From contig OY756972.1 of NCBI GenBank assembly GCA_963580455.1, positions 325,001-389,000 of the forward strand: a stretch of DNA of 64,000 nt. Direction: 5' to 3'. The translations under genes and the position numbers were made by a program. This document shows positions 48,101 to 62,450 of the stretch, one piece after another. Position 1 is the stretch's first letter; each line of letters begins with the position of its first letter. The stretch is from Euonymus europaeus (lineage: Eukaryota; Streptophyta; Magnoliopsida; Celastrales; Celastraceae). The notes under the pieces were generated by a model, which saw only the letters and a list, made by a program, of their open reading frames with translations, did not search any database and was not told the origin of the DNA.

Positions 48101-50859
48101 TCGGAGTCAACGGATATTCATAAAACCGTTTACGTAAAGAAACCACATTTCGCGGCTAACTAGGTGAAACGAGACCTACTAGCCACGAGTTCTGAATTCA
48201 AAATCCGAAAATCCAGGATTGTAGAGCTCGAAAAGTAGTGTGAAATCAAGCTAAAAATCACCGAATTCAGAACTCGGAGTCAATGGATATTCATAAAACC
48301 GTTTACGTAAAGAAACCACATTTCGCGGCTAAATAGGTGAAACGAGACCTACTAGCCACGAGTTCTGAAATCAAAATCCGAAAATCCAGGATTGTAGAGC
48401 TCGAAAAGTAGTGTGAAATCAAGCTAAAAATCACCGAATTCAGAACTCGGAGTCAATGGATATTCATAAAACCGTTTACGTAAAGAAACCACATTTCGCG
48501 GCTAAATAGGTGAAACGAGACCTACTAGCCACGAGTTCTGAAATCAAAATCCGAAAATCCAGGATTGTAGAGCTCGAAAAGTAGTGTGAAATCAAGCTAA
48601 AAATCACCGAATTCAGAACTCGGAGTCAACGGATATTCAAAAAACCGTTTACGTAAAGAAACCACATTTCGCGGCTAACTAGGTGAAACGAAACCAATTA
48701 GCCACGAGTTCTGAAATCGAAATCCGAAACTCCATAATCGTAGAGCCTGAAAAGTAGTGTGAAATCAAGCTAAAAATTACCGAATTCAGAACTCGGAGTC
48801 AACGGATATTCATAAAACCGTTTACGTAAAGAAACCACATTTCGCGGCTAACTAGGTGAAACGAGACCTACTAGCCACGAGTTCTGAAATCAAAATCAGA
48901 AATGCCAGGATCGTAGAGCTCGAAAAGTAGTGTGAAATCAAAGCTAAAAATCACCGAATTCAGAACTCGGAGTCAACGGATATTCATAAAACCGTTTACG
49001 TAAAGAAACCACATTTCGCGGCTAACTAGGTGAAACGAGACCTACTAGCCACGAGTTCTGAAATCGAAATCCGAAAACCCAGGATTGTGGAGCTCGAAAA
49101 GTAGTGTGTAATCAAGCTAAAAATCACCGAATTCAGAACTCGGAGTCAACGGATATTCATAAAACCGTTTACGTAAAGAAACCACATTTCGCGGCTAAAT
49201 AGGTAAAACAAAACCTACTAGCCACGAGTTCTGAAATCAAAATCCGAAACGCCAAGATTGTAGAGCTCAAAAAGTAGTGTGAAATCAAGCTAAAAATCAC
49301 CGAATTCAGAACTCGGAGTCAACGGATATTCATAAAACCGTTTACGTAAAGAAACCACATTTCGCGGCTAAATAGGTGAAACGAGACCTACTAGCCACGA
49401 GTTCTGAAATCAAAATCCGAAAATCCAGGATTGTAGAGCTCGAAAAGTAGTGTGAAATCAAGCTAAAAATCACCGAATTCAGAACTCGGAGTCAACGGAT
49501 ATTCAAAAAACCGTTTACGTAAAGAAACCACATTTTGCGGCTAACTAGGTGAAACGAGACCTACTAGCCACGAGTTCTGAAATCAAAATCCGAAAATCCA
49601 GGATTGTAGAGCTCGAAAAGTAGTGTGAAATCAAGCTAAAAATCACCGAATTCAGAACTCGGAGTCAATGGATATTCATAAAACCGTTTACGTAAAGAAA
49701 CCACATTTCGCGGCTAAATAGGTGAAACGAGACCTACTAGCCACGAGTTCTGAAATCAAAATCCGAAAATCCAGGATTGTAGAGCTCGAAAAGTAGTGTA
49801 AAATCAAGCTAAAAATCACCGAATTCAGAACTCGGAGTCAGCGGATATTCAAAAAACCGTTTACGTAAAGAAACCACATTTCGCGGCTAACTAGGTGAAA
49901 CGAAACCAATTAGCCACGAGTTCTGAAATCGAAATCCGAAACTCCATAATCGTAGAGCTTGAAAAGTAGTGTGAAATCAAGCTAAAAATTACCGAATTCA
50001 GAACTCGGAGTCAACGGATATTCATAAAACCGTTTACGTAAAGAAACCACATTTCGCGGCTAACTAGGTGAAACGAGACCTACTAGCCACGAGTTCTGAA
50101 ATCAAAATCAGAAATGCCAGGATCGTAGAGCTCGAAAAGTAGTGTGAAATCAAAGCTAAAAATCACCGAATTCAGAACTCGGAGTCAACGGATATTCATA
50201 AAACCGTTTACGTAAAAAAACCACATTTCACGGCTAAATAGGTGAAACGAGACCTACTAGCCACGAGTTCTGAAATCGAAATCCGAAAACCCAGGATTGT
50301 GGAGCTCGAAAAGTAGTGTGTAATCAAGCTAAAAATCACCGAATTCAGAACTCGGAGTCAACGGATATTCATAAAACCGTTTACGTAAAGAAACCACATT
50401 TCGCGGCTAAATAGGTAAAACAAAACCTACTAGCCACGAGTTCTGAAATCAAAATCCGAAACACCAGGATTGTAGAGCTCGAAAAGTAGTGTGAAATCAA
50501 GCTAAAAATCACCGAATTCAGAACTCGGAGTCAACGGATATTCATAAAACCGTTTACGTAAAGAAACCACATTTCGCGGCTAACTAGGTGAAACGAAACC
50601 AATTAGCCACGAGTTCTGAAATCGAAATCCGAAAAGCCAGGATCGTAGAGCTTGAAAAGTAGTGTGAAATCAAGCTAAAAATTACCGAATTCAGAACTCG
50701 GAGTCAACGGATATTCATAAAACCGTTTACGTAAAGAAACCACATTTCGCGGCTAACTAGGTGAAACGAGACCTACTAGCCACGAGTTCTGAAATCAAAA
50801 TCAGAAATGCCAGGATCGTAGAGCTCGAAAAGTAGTGTGAAATCAAAGCTAAAAATCAC

Positions 50860-52070
50860 CGAATTCAGAACTCGGAGTCAACGGATATTCATAAAACCGT
50901 TTACGTAAAGAAACCACATTTCACGGCTAAATAGGTGAAACGAGACCTACTAGCCACGAGTTCTGAAATCGAAATACGAAAACCCAGGATTGTGGAGCTC
51001 GAAAAGTAGTGTGTAATCAAGCTAAAAATCACCGAATTCAGAACTCGGAGTCAACGGATATTCATAAAACCGTTTACGTAAAGAAACCACATTTCGCGGC
51101 TAAATAGGTAAAACAAAACCTACTAGCCACGAGTTCTGAAATCAAAATCCGAAACGCCAAGATTGTAGAGCTCAAAAAGTAGTGTGAAATCAAGCTAAAA
51201 ATCACCGAATTCAGAACTCGGAGTCAACGGATATTCATAAAACCGTTTACGTAAAGAAACCACATTTCGCGGCTAACTAGGTGAAACGAGACCAACTAGC
51301 CACGAGTTCTGAAATCGAAATCCGAAAAGCCAGGATTGTAGAGCTCGAAAAGTAGTGTGAAATCAAGCTAAAAATCACCGAATTCAGAACTCGGAGTCAA
51401 CCGATATTCATAAAACCGTTTACGTAAATAAACCACATTTCGCGGCTAACTGGGTGAAACGAGACCAACTAGCCACGAGTTCTGAAATCAAAATCCGAAA
51501 ATCCATAATCGTAGATCTTGAAAAGTAGTGTGAAATCAAGCTAAAAATTACCGAATTCAGAACTCGGAGTCAACGGATATTCATAAAACCGTTTACGTAA
51601 AGAAACCACATTTCGGGGCTAACTAGGTGAAACGAGACCTACTAGCCACGAGTTCTGAAATTGAAATCCGAAAGCCCAGGATTGTAGAGCTCGAAAAGTA
51701 GTGTGAAATCAAGCTAAAAATCATCGAATTCAGAACTCGGAGTCAACGGATATTCATAAAACCGTTTACGTAAAGAAACCACATTTTGCGGCTAACTAGG
51801 TGAAACGAGACCTACTAGCCACGAGTTCTGAAATCGAAATCCAAAAACCTAAGATTGTAGAGCTCGAAAAGTAGTGTGAAATCAAGCTAAAAATCACCGA
51901 ATTCAGAACTCGGAGTCAACGGATATTCATAAAACCGTTTACGTAAAGAAACCACATTTCGCGGCTAAATAGGTGAAACGAGACCTACTAGCCACGAGTT
52001 CTGAAATCGAAATCCGAAAACCCAGGATTGTAGAGCTCGAAAAGTAGTGTGAAATCAAGCTAAAAATCAC
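50860..52070 (+). repeat. Seven-monomer block collinear with 41686-42895
   Basis: Order in both is cassette K monomer (tcacgg, tggagctc), gaaacaaaacc or taaaacaaaacc with cgccaag and ctcaaaaag, aaaagccagg, ccgatatt/aaataaacc/ctgggtg/gtagatcttg, agcccagg with catcgaattc, ttttgcgg/acctaag, and aaatagg/aaaacccagg. The copies are 9174 bp apart. The last three monomers also match 4153-4671, 6921-7439 and 28193-28711, linking this domain to domain 1. Confidence 0.87.
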
Positions 52071-55000
52071 CGAATTCAGAACTCAGAGTCAACGGATATT
52101 CATAAAACCGTTTACGTAAAGAAACCACATTTCGCGGCTAACTAGGTGAAACGAGACCTACTAGCCACGAGTTCTGAAATCGAAATCCGAAAATCCAGGA
52201 TTGTAGAGCTCGAAAAGTAGTGTGAAATGAAGCTAAAAATCATCAAATTCAGAATTCGGAGTCAACGGATATTCATAAAACCGTTTACGTAAAGAAACCA
52301 CATTTCGCGGCTAACTAGGTGAAACGAGACCAACTAGCCACGAGTTCTGAAATCAAAATCAGAAATGCCAGGATCGTAGAGCTCGAAAAGTAGTGTGAAA
52401 TCAAGCTAAAAATCACCGAATTCAGAACTCGGAGTCAACGGATATTCATAAAACCGTTTACGTAAAGAAACCACATTTCGCGGCTAAATAGGTGAAACGA
52501 GACCTACTAGCCACGAGTTCTGAACTCGAAATCCGAAAATCCAGGATTGTAGAGCTCGAAAAGTAGTGTGAAATCAAGCTAAAAATCACCGAATTCAGAA
52601 CTCGGAGTCAACGGATATTCATAAAACCGTTTACGTAAAGAAACCACATTTCGCGGCTAACTAGGTGAAACGAGACCTACTAGCCACGAGTTCTGAAATC
52701 GAAATCCGAAAACCTAAGATTGTAGAGCTCGAAAAGTAGTTTGAAATCAAGCTAAAAATCGCCGAATTCAGAACTCGGAGTCAACGGATATTCGTAAAAC
52801 CGTTTACGTAAAGAAACCACATTTCGCGGCGAAATAGGTGAAACGAGACCTACTAGCCACGAGTTCTGAAATCGAAATCCAAAAACCCAGGATTGTAGAG
52901 CTCGAAAAGTAGTGTGAAATCAAGCTAAAAATCACCGAATTCAGAACTCGGAGTCAACCGATATTCATAAAACCGTTTACGTAAAGAAACCACATTTCGC
53001 GGCTAACTAGGTGAAACGAGACCAACTAGCCACGAGTTCTGAAATCAAAATCCGAAACTCCATAATCGTAGAGCTTGAAAAGTAGTGTGAAATCAAGCTA
53101 AAAATCACCGAATTAAGAACTCGGAGTCAACGGATATTCATAAAACCGTTTACGTAAAGAAACCACATTTCGCGGCTAACTAGGTGAAACGAGACCAACT
53201 AGCCACGAGTTCTGAAATCAAAATCATAAATTCCAGGATCGTAGAGCTCGAAAAGTAGTGTGAAATCAAGCTAAAAATCACCGAATTCAGAACTCGGAGT
53301 CAACGGATATTCATAAAACCGTTTACGTAAAGAAACCACATTTCTCGGCTAACTAGGTGAAATGAGACCTACTAGCCAGGAGTTCTGAAATCGAAATCCG
53401 AAAACCTAAGATTGTAGTGCTCGAAAAGTAGTGTGAAATCAAGCTAAAAATCACCTAATTTAGAACTCGGAGTCAACGGATATTCATAAAACCGTTTACG
53501 TAAAGAAACCACATTTCGCGGCTAACTAGGTGAAACGAGACCAACTAGCCAGGAGTTCTAAAATCAAAATCAGAAACGCCAGGATCGTAGAGCTCGAAAA
53601 GTAGTTTGAAATCAAGCTAAAAATCACCGAATTCAGAACTCGGAGTCAACGGATATTCGTAAAACCGTTTACGTAAAGAAACCACATTTCGCGGCTAACT
53701 AGGTGAAACGAGACCTACTAGCCACGAGTTCTGAAATCGAAATCCGAAAACCCAGGATTGTAGAGCTCGAAAAGTAGTGTGAAATCAAGCTAAAAATCAC
53801 CGAATTCAGAACTCGGAGTCAACCGATATTCATAAAACCGTTTACGTAAAGAAACCACATTTCGCGGCTAACTAGGTGAAACGAGACCAACTAGCCACGA
53901 GTTCTGAAATCAAAATCCGAAACTCCATAATCGTAGAGCTTGAAAAGTAGTGTGAAATCAAACTAAAAATCACCGAATTAAGAACTCGGAGTCAACGGAT
54001 ATTCATAAAACCGTTTACGTAAGGAAACCACATTTCGCGGCTAACTAGGTGAAACGAGACCAACTAGCCACGAGTTCTGAAATCAAAATCATAAATGCCA
54101 GGATCGTAGAGCTCGAAAAGTAGTGTGAAATCAAGCTAAAAATCACCGAATTCAGAACTCGGAGTCAACGGATATTCATAAAACCGTTTACGTAAAGAAA
54201 CCACATTTCACGGCTAAATAGGTGAAACGAGACCTACTAGCCACGAGTTCTGAAATCGAAATCCGAAAACCCAGGATTGTGGAGCTCGAAAAGTAGTGTG
54301 TAATCAAGCTAAAAATCACCGAATTCAAAACTCGGAGTCAACGGATATTCATAAAATCGTTTACGTAAAGAAACCACATTTCGCGGCTAAATAGGTGAAA
54401 CGAGACCTACTAGCCACGAGTTCTGAAATCAAAATCCGAAACGCCAAGATTGTAGAGCTCGAAAAGTAGTGTGAAATCAAGCTAAAAATCACCGAATTCA
54501 GAACTCGGAGTCAACGGATATTCATAAAACCGTTTACGTAAAGAAACCACATTTCGCGGCTAACTAGGTGAAACGAGACCAACTAGCCACGAGTTCTGAA
54601 ATCGAAATCCGAAAACCCAGGATTGTAGAGCTCGAAAAGTAATGTGAAATCAAGCTAAAAATCACCGAATTCAGAACTCGGAGTCAACCGATATTCATAA
54701 AACCGTTTACGTAAAGAAACAACATTTCGCGGCTAACTAGGTGAAACGAGACCAACTAGCCACGAGTTCTGAAATCAAAATCCGAAACTCCATAATCGTA
54801 GAGCTTGAAAAGTAGTGTGAAATCAAACTAAAAATCACCGAATTAAGAACTCGGAGTCAACGGATATTCATAAAACCGTTTACGTAAGGAAACCACATTT
54901 CGCGGCTAACTAGGTGAAACGAGACCAACTAGCCACGAGTTCTGAAATCAAAATCATAAATGCCAGGATCGTAGAGCTCGAAAAGTAGTGTGAAATCAAG

Positions 55001-57433
55001 CTAAAAATCACCGAATTAAGAACTCGGAGTCAACGGATATTCATAAAACCGTTTACGTAAAGAAACCACATTTCGCGGCTAACTAGGTGAAACGAGACCT
55101 ACTAGCCACGAGTTCTGAAATCGAAATCCTAAATCCCAGGATTGTAGAGCTCGAAAAGTAGTGTGAAATCAAGCTAAAAATCACCGAATTCAGAACTCGG
55201 AGTCAATCGATATTCATAAAACCGTTTACGTAAAGAAACCACATTTCGCGGCTAACTAGGTGAAACGAGACCAACTAGCCACGAGTTCTGAAATCAAAAT
55301 CCGAAACTCCATAATCGTAGAGCTTGAAAAGTAGTGTGAAATCAAGCTAAAAATCACCGAATTCAGAACTCGGAGTCAACGGATATTCATAAAACCGTTT
55401 ACGTAAAGAAACCACATTTCGCGGCTAACTAGGTGAAACGAGACCAACTAGCCACGAGTTCGGAAATCAAAATCAGAAATGCCAGGATCGTAGAGCTCGA
55501 AAAGTAGTGTGAAATCAAGCTAAAAATCACCGAATTCAGAACTCGGAGTCAACGGATATTCATAAAACCGTTTACGTAAAGAAACCACATTTCACGGCTA
55601 AATAGGTGAAACGAGACCTACTAGCCACGAGTTCTGAAATCGAAATCCGAAAACCCAGGATTGTGGAGCTCAAAAAGTAGTGTGTAATCAAGCTAAAAAT
55701 CACCGAATTCAAAACTCGGAGTCAACGGATATTCATAAAACCGTTTACGTAAAGAAACCACATTTCGCGGCTAAATAGGTGAAACGAGACCTACTAGCCA
55801 CGAGTTCTGAAATCAAAATCCGAAACGCCAAGATTGTAGAGCTCGAAAAGTAGTGTGAAATCAAGCTAAAAATCACCGAATTCAGAACTCGGAGTCAACG
55901 GATATTCATAAAACCGTTTACGTAAAGAAACCACATTTCGCGGCTAACTAGGTGAAACGAGACCAACTAGCCACGAGTTCTGAAATCGAAATCCGAAAAC
56001 CCAGGATTGTAGAGCTCGAAAAGTAGTGTGAAATCAAGCTAAAAATCACCGAATTCAGAACTCGGAGTCAATCGATATTCATAAAACCGTTTACGTAAAG
56101 AAACAACATTTCGCGGCTAACTAGGTGAAACAAGACCAACTAGCCACGAGTTCTGAAATTAAAATCCGAAACTCCATAATCGTAGAGCTGGAAAAGTAGT
56201 GTGAAATCAAGCTAAAAATTACCGAATTCAGAACTCGGAGTCAACGGATATTCATAAAACCGTTTACGTAAAGAAACCACATTTCACGGCTAACTAGGTG
56301 AAACGAGACCAACTAGCCACGAATTCTGAAATCAAAATCCAAAACCCCAGGATCGTAGAGCTCGAAAAGTAGTGTGAAATAAAGCTAAAAATCACCGAAT
56401 TCAGAACTCGGAGTCAACGGATATTCATAAAACCGTTTATGTAAAGAAACCACATTTCGCGGCTAACTAGGTGAAACGAGACCTACTAGCCACGAGTTCT
56501 GAAATCGAAATCCGAAAACCCAGGATTGTAGAGCTCGAAAAGTAGTGTGAAATCAAGCTAAAAATCACCGAATTCAGAACTCGGAGTCAACGGATATTCA
56601 TAAAATCGTTTACGTAAAGAAACCACATTTCGCGGCTAACTAGGTGAAACGAGACCAACTAGCCACGAGTTCTGAAATCAAAATCCGAAATGCAAGGATC
56701 GTAGAGCTCGAAAATTAGTGTGAAATCAAGCTAAAAATCACCAAATTCAGAACTCGGAGTCAGCGGATATTCATAAAACCGTTTACGTAAATAAACCACA
56801 TTTCGCGGCTAACTAGGTGAAACGAGACCTACTAGCCACGAGTTCTGAATTCGAAATACGAAAATCCAGGATTGTAGAGCTCGAAAAGTAGTGTGAAATC
56901 AAGCTAAAAATCACCGAATTCAGAACTCGGAGTCAATGGATATTCATAAAACCGTTTACGTAAAGAAACCACATTTCGCGGCTAAATAGGTGAAACGAGA
57001 CCTACTAGCCACGAGTTCCGAAATCGAAATCCGAAAATCCAGGATTGTAGAGCTCGAAAAGTAGTGTGAAATCAAGCTAAAAATCACCGAATTCAGAACT
57101 CGGAGTCAACAGATATTCAAAAAATCGTTTACGTAAAGAAACCACATTTCGCGGCTAACTAGGTGAAACGAAACCAATTAGCCACGAGTTCTGAAATCGA
57201 AATCCGAAACTCCATAATCGTAGAACTTGAAAAGTAGTGTGAAATCAAGCTAAAAATTACCGAATTCAGAACTCGGAGTCAACGGATATTCATAAAACCG
57301 TTTACGTAAAGAAACCACATTTCGCGGCTAACTAGGTGAAACGAGACCAACTAGCCACGAGTTCTGAAATAAAAATCCGAAATTCCAGGATCGTAGAGCT
57401 CGAAAATTAGTGTGAAATAAAGCTAAAAATCAC
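52071..57433 (+). repeat. Mixed domain with cassette K copies and an early 5-monomer unit
   Basis: A first version of the later 5-monomer HOR occupies 52763-53627 (cgtaaaacc; ccgatatt/ccataatcg; aattaagaac/cataaattcc; aaatgag/ccaggag/gtagtgctcg; aatttagaac/ttctaaaatc). Cassette K follows at 54147 and again at 55531, 1384 bp later. Between 56742 and 57260 a D, S and N run reappears. I see only satellite sequence. Confidence 0.85.
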
Positions 57434-57779
57434 CGAATTCAGAACTCGGAGTCAACGGATATTCATAAAACCGTTTACGTAAAGAAACCACATTTCGCGG
57501 CTAACTAGGTGAAGTGAGACCTACTAGCAATGAGTTCTGAAATCGAAATCCGAAAACCTAAGATTGTAGTGCTCGAAAAGTAGTGTGAAATCAAGCTAAA
57601 AATCACCGAATTTAGAACTCGGAGTCAACGGATATTCATAAAACCGTTTACGTAAAGAAACCACATTTCGCGGCTAACTAGGTGAAACGAGACCAACTAG
57701 CCACGAGTTCTAAAATCAAAATCAGAAATGCCAGGATCGTAGAGCTCGAAAAGTAGTTTGAAATCAAGCTAAAAATCAC

Positions 57780-58644
57780 CGAATTCAGAACTCGGAGTCA
57801 ACAGATATTCGTAAAACCGTTTACGTAAAGAAACCACATTTCGCGGCTAACTAGGTGAAACGAGACCTACTAGCCACGAGTTCTGAAATCGAAATCCGAA
57901 AACCCAGGATTGTAGAGCTCGAAAAGTAGTGTGAAATCAAGCTAAAAATCACCGAATTCAGAACTCGGAGTCAACCGATATTCATAAAACCGTTTACGTA
58001 AAGAAACCACATTTCGCGGCTAACTAGGTGAAACGAGTCCAACTAGCCACGAGTTCTGAAATCAAAATCCGAAACTTCATAATCGTAGAGCTTGAAAAGT
58101 AGTGTGAAATCAAGCTAAAAATCACCGAATTAAGAACTCGGAGTCAACGGATATTCATAAAACCGTTTACGTAAAGAAACCACATTTCGCGGCTAACTAG
58201 GTCAAACGAGACCAACTAGCCACGAGTTCTGAAATCAAAATCATAAATTCCAGGATCGTAGAGCTCGAAAAGTAGTGTGAAATCAAGCTAAAAATCACCG
58301 AATTCAGAACTCGGAGTCAACGGATATTCATAAAACCGTTTACGTAAAGAAACCACATTTCGCGGCTAACTAGGTGAAATGAGACCTACTAGCCAGGAGT
58401 TCTGAAATCGAAATCCGAAAACCTAAGATTGTAGTGCTCGAAAAGTAGTGTGAAATCAAGCTAAAAATCACCGAATTTAGAACTCGGAGTCAACGGATAT
58501 TCATAAAACCGTTTACGTAAAGAAACCACATTTCGCGGCTAACTAGGTGAAACGAGACCAACTAGCCACGAGTTCTAAAATCAAAATCAGAAACTCCAGG
58601 ATCGTAGAGCTCGAAAAGTAGTTTGAAATCAAGCTAAAAATCAC
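57780..58644 (+). repeat. 5-monomer HOR, unit 1 (865 bp)
   Basis: Monomers a to e are: a, acagatattcgtaaaacc; b, ccgatatt with gagtccaac and acttcataatcg; c, aattaagaac with ggtcaaacg and cataaattcc; d, aaatgag with ccaggag, acctaag and gtagtgctcg; e, aatttagaac with ttctaaaatc and agtttg. The unit is followed directly by a near-identical copy at 58645-59509, with one difference seen (aaactcc/aaacgcc in e). This is a recent duplication. Confidence 0.94.
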
Positions 58645-59509
58645 CGAATTCAGAACTCGGAGTCAACAGATATTCGTAAAACCGTTTACGTAAAGAAACC
58701 ACATTTCGCGGCTAACTAGGTGAAACGAGACCTACTAGCCACGAGTTCTGAAATCGAAATCCGAAAACCCAGGATTGTAGAGCTCGAAAAGTAGTGTGAA
58801 ATCAAGCTAAAAATCACCGAATTCAGAACTCGGAGTCAACCGATATTCATAAAACCGTTTACGTAAAGAAACCACATTTCGCGGCTAACTAGGTGAAACG
58901 AGTCCAACTAGCCACGAGTTCTGAAATCAAAATCCGAAACTTCATAATCGTAGAGCTTGAAAAGTAGTGTGAAATCAAGCTAAAAATCACCGAATTAAGA
59001 ACTCGGAGTCAACGGATATTCATAAAACCGTTTACGTAAAGAAACCACATTTCGCGGCTAACTAGGTCAAACGAGACCAACTAGCCACGAGTTCTGAAAT
59101 CAAAATCATAAATTCCAGGATCGTAGAGCTCGAAAAGTAGTGTGAAATCAAGCTAAAAATCACCGAATTCAGAACTCGGAGTCAACGGATATTCATAAAA
59201 CCGTTTACGTAAAGAAACCACATTTCGCGGCTAACTAGGTGAAATGAGACCTACTAGCCAGGAGTTCTGAAATCGAAATCCGAAAACCTAAGATTGTAGT
59301 GCTCGAAAAGTAGTGTGAAATCAAGCTAAAAATCACCGAATTTAGAACTCGGAGTCAACGGATATTCATAAAACCGTTTACGTAAAGAAACCACATTTCG
59401 CGGCTAACTAGGTGAAACGAGACCAACTAGCCACGAGTTCTAAAATCAAAATCAGAAACGCCAGGATCGTAGAGCTCGAAAAGTAGTTTGAAATCAAGCT
59501 AAAAATCAC
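58645..59509 (+). repeat. 5-monomer HOR, unit 2 (865 bp)
   Basis: Second copy of the a-b-c-d-e unit, sharing gagtcc, acttcataatcg and ggtcaaacg with unit 1. After it the array continues with monomer a (59510), but the next monomer is a b/d hybrid, where the 8-monomer composite HOR begins. Confidence 0.94.
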
Positions 59510-62277
59510 CGAATTCAGAACTCGGAGTCAACAGATATTCGTAAAACCGTTTACGTAAAGAAACCACATTTCGCGGCTAACTAGGTGAAACGAGACCTAC
59601 TAGCCACGAGTTCTGAAATCGAAATCCGAAAACCCAGGATTGTAGAGCTCGAAAAGTAGTGTGAAATCAAGCTAAAAATCACCGAATTCAGAACTCGGAG
59701 TCAACCGATATTCATAAAACCGTTTACGTAAAGAAACCACATTTCGCGGCTAACTAGGTGAAACGAGACCAACTAGCCACGAGTTCTGAAATCAAAATCC
59801 GAAAACCTAAGATTGTAGTGCTCGAAAAGTAGTGTGAAATCAAGCTAAAAATCACCGAATTTAGAACTCGGAGTCAACGGATATTCATAAAACCGTTTAC
59901 GTAAAGAAACCACATTTCGCGGCTAACTAGGTGAAACGAGACCAACCAGCCACGAGTTCTAAAATCAAAATCAGAAACGCCAGGATCGTAGAGCTCGAAA
60001 AGTAGTTTGAAATCAAGCTAAAAATCACCGAATTCAGAACTCGGAGTCAACGGATATTCGTAAAACCGTTTACGTAAAGAAACCACATTTCGCGGCTAAC
60101 TAGGTGAAACGAGACCTACTAGCCACGAGTTCTGAAATCGAAATCCGAAAACCCAGGATTGTAGAGCTCGAAAAGTAGTGTGAAATCAAGCTAAAAATCA
60201 CCGAATTCAGAACTCGTAGTCAACCGATATTCATAAAACCGTTTACGTAAAGAAACCACATTTCGCGGCTAACTAGGTGAAACGAGACCAACTAGCCACG
60301 AGTTCTGAAATCAAAATCCGAAACTCCATAATCGTAGAGCTTGAAAAGTAGTGTGAAATCAAGCTAAAAATCACCGAATTCAGAACTCGGAGTCAACGGA
60401 TATTCATAAAACCGTTTACGTAAAGAAACCACATTTCGCGGCTAACTAGGTGAAACGAGACCAACTAGCCACGAGTTCTGAAATCAAAATCATAAATTCC
60501 AGGATCGTAGAGCTCGAAAAGTAGTGTGAAATCAAGCTAAAAATCACCGAATTCAGAACTCGGAGTCAACGGATATTCATAAAACCGTTTACGTAAAGAA
60601 ACCACATTTCGCGGCTAACTAGGTGAAATGAGACCTACTAGCAATGAGTTCTGAAATCGAAATCCGAAAACCTAAGATTGTAGTGCTCGAAAAGTAGTGT
60701 GAAATCAAGCTAAAAATCACCGAATTTAGAACTCGGAGTCAACGGATATTCATAAAACCGTTTACGTAAAGAAACCACATTTCGCGGCTAACTAGGTGAA
60801 ACGAGACCAACTAGCCACGAGTTCTAAAATCAAAATCAGAAACGCCAGGATCGTAGAGCTCGAAAAGTAGTTTGAAATCAAGCTAAAAATCACCGAATTC
60901 AGAACTCGGAGTAAACAGATATTCGTAAAACCGTTTACGTAAAGAAACCACATTTCGCGGCTAACTAGGTGAAACGAGACCTACTAGCCACGAGTTCTGA
61001 AATCGAAATCCGAAAACCCAGGATTGTAGAGCTCGAAAAGTAGTGTGAAATCAAGCTAAAAATCACCGAATTCAGAACTCGGAGTCAACCGATATTCATA
61101 AAACCGTTTACGTAAAGAAACCACATTTCGCGGCTAACTAGGTGAAACGAGACCAACTAGCCACGAGTTCTGAAATCAAAATCCGAAAACCTAAGATTGT
61201 AGTGCTCGAAAAGTAGTGTGAAATCAAGCTAAAAATCACCGAATTTAGAACTCGGAGTCAACGGATATTCATAAAACCGTTTACGTAAAGAAACCACATT
61301 TCGCGGCTAACTAGGTGAAACGAGACCAACTAGCCACGAGTTCTAAAATCAAAATCAGAAACGCCAGGATCGTAGAGCTCGAAAAGTAGTTTGAAATCAA
61401 GCTAAAAATCACCGAATTCAGAACTCGGAGTCAACGGATATTCGTAAAACCGTTTACGTAAAGAAACCACATTTCACGGCTAACTAGGTGAAACGAGACC
61501 TACTAGCCACGAGTTCTGAAATCGAAATCCGAAAACCCAGGATTGTAGAACTCGAAAAGTAGTGTGAAATCAAGCTAAAAATCACCGAATTCAGAACTCG
61601 GAGTCAACCGATATTCATAAAACCGTTTACGTAAAGAAACCACATTTCGCGGCTAACTAGGTGAAACGAGACCAACTAGCCACGAGTTCTGAAATCAAAA
61701 TCCGAAACTCCATAATCGTAGAGCTTGAAAAGTAGTGTGAAATCAAGCTAAAAATCACCGAATTCAGAACTCGGAGTCAATGGATATTCATAAAACCGTT
61801 TACGTAAAGAAACCACATTTCGCGGCTAACTAGGTGAAACGAGACCAACTAGCCACGAGTTCTGAAATCAAAATCAGAAATGCCAGGATCGTAGAGCTCG
61901 AAAAGTAGTGTGAAATCAAGCTAAAAATCACCGAATTCAGAACTCGGAGTCAACGGATATTCATAAAACCGTTTACGTAAAGAAACCACATTTCGCGGCT
62001 AACTAGGTGAAATGAGACCTACTAGCCAGGAGTTCTGAAATCGAAATCCGAAAAACTAAGATTGTAGTGCTCGAAAAGTAGTGTGAAATCAAGCTAAAAA
62101 TCACCGAATTTAGAAATCGGAGTCAACGGATATTCATAAAACCGTTTACGTAAAGAAACCACATTTCGCGGCTAACTAGGTGAAACGAGACCAACTAGCC
62201 ACGAGTTCTAAAATCAAAATCAGAAACGCCAAGATCGTAGAGCTCGAAAAGTAGTTTGAAATCAAGCTAAAAATCAC
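59510..62277 (+). repeat. Composite 8-monomer HOR, two units (1384 bp each)
   Basis: Units 59510-60893 and 60894-62277 each read a, b/d hybrid, e, a, b, c, d, e. They are one 3-monomer and one 5-monomer version of the same HOR. The hybrid (59683 and 61067) starts as b (ccgatatt, ccaactagcc) and ends as d (aaaacctaagattgtagtgctcg), so the end of b, all of c and the start of d, 346 bp, are lost. Presence of the same hybrid in both units shows that deletion came first and the 8-monomer block was then duplicated. Confidence 0.92.
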
Positions 62278-62450
62278 CGAATTCAGAACTCGGAGTCAAC
62301 AGATATTCGTAAAACCGTTTACGTAAAGAAACCACATTTCGCGGCTAACTAGGTGAAACGAGACCTACTAGCCACGAGTTCTGAAATCGAAATCCGAAAA
62401 CCCAGGATTGTAGAGCTCGAAAAGTAGTGTGAAATCAAGCTAAAAATCAC

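Larger units (their letters stand above)
39782..52070 (+). repeat. Domain of N, P, D and S monomer types
   Basis: Four monomer types dominate here and are rare elsewhere. N has ttcaaaaaacc, gaaacgaaaccaattagcc, ccataatcg and attaccg. P is 174 bp with cagaaatgcc and atcaaagct. D has ctgaattc and aaaatccagg. S has gtcaatgg, ctaaatagg and aaaatccagg. D-S-S-N recurs at 43761, 44974, 45666 and 48089 and is often followed by P, giving a 692-866 bp HOR. Cassette K copies alternate with these. The block 41686-42895 is collinear with 50860-52070. Confidence 0.86.
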
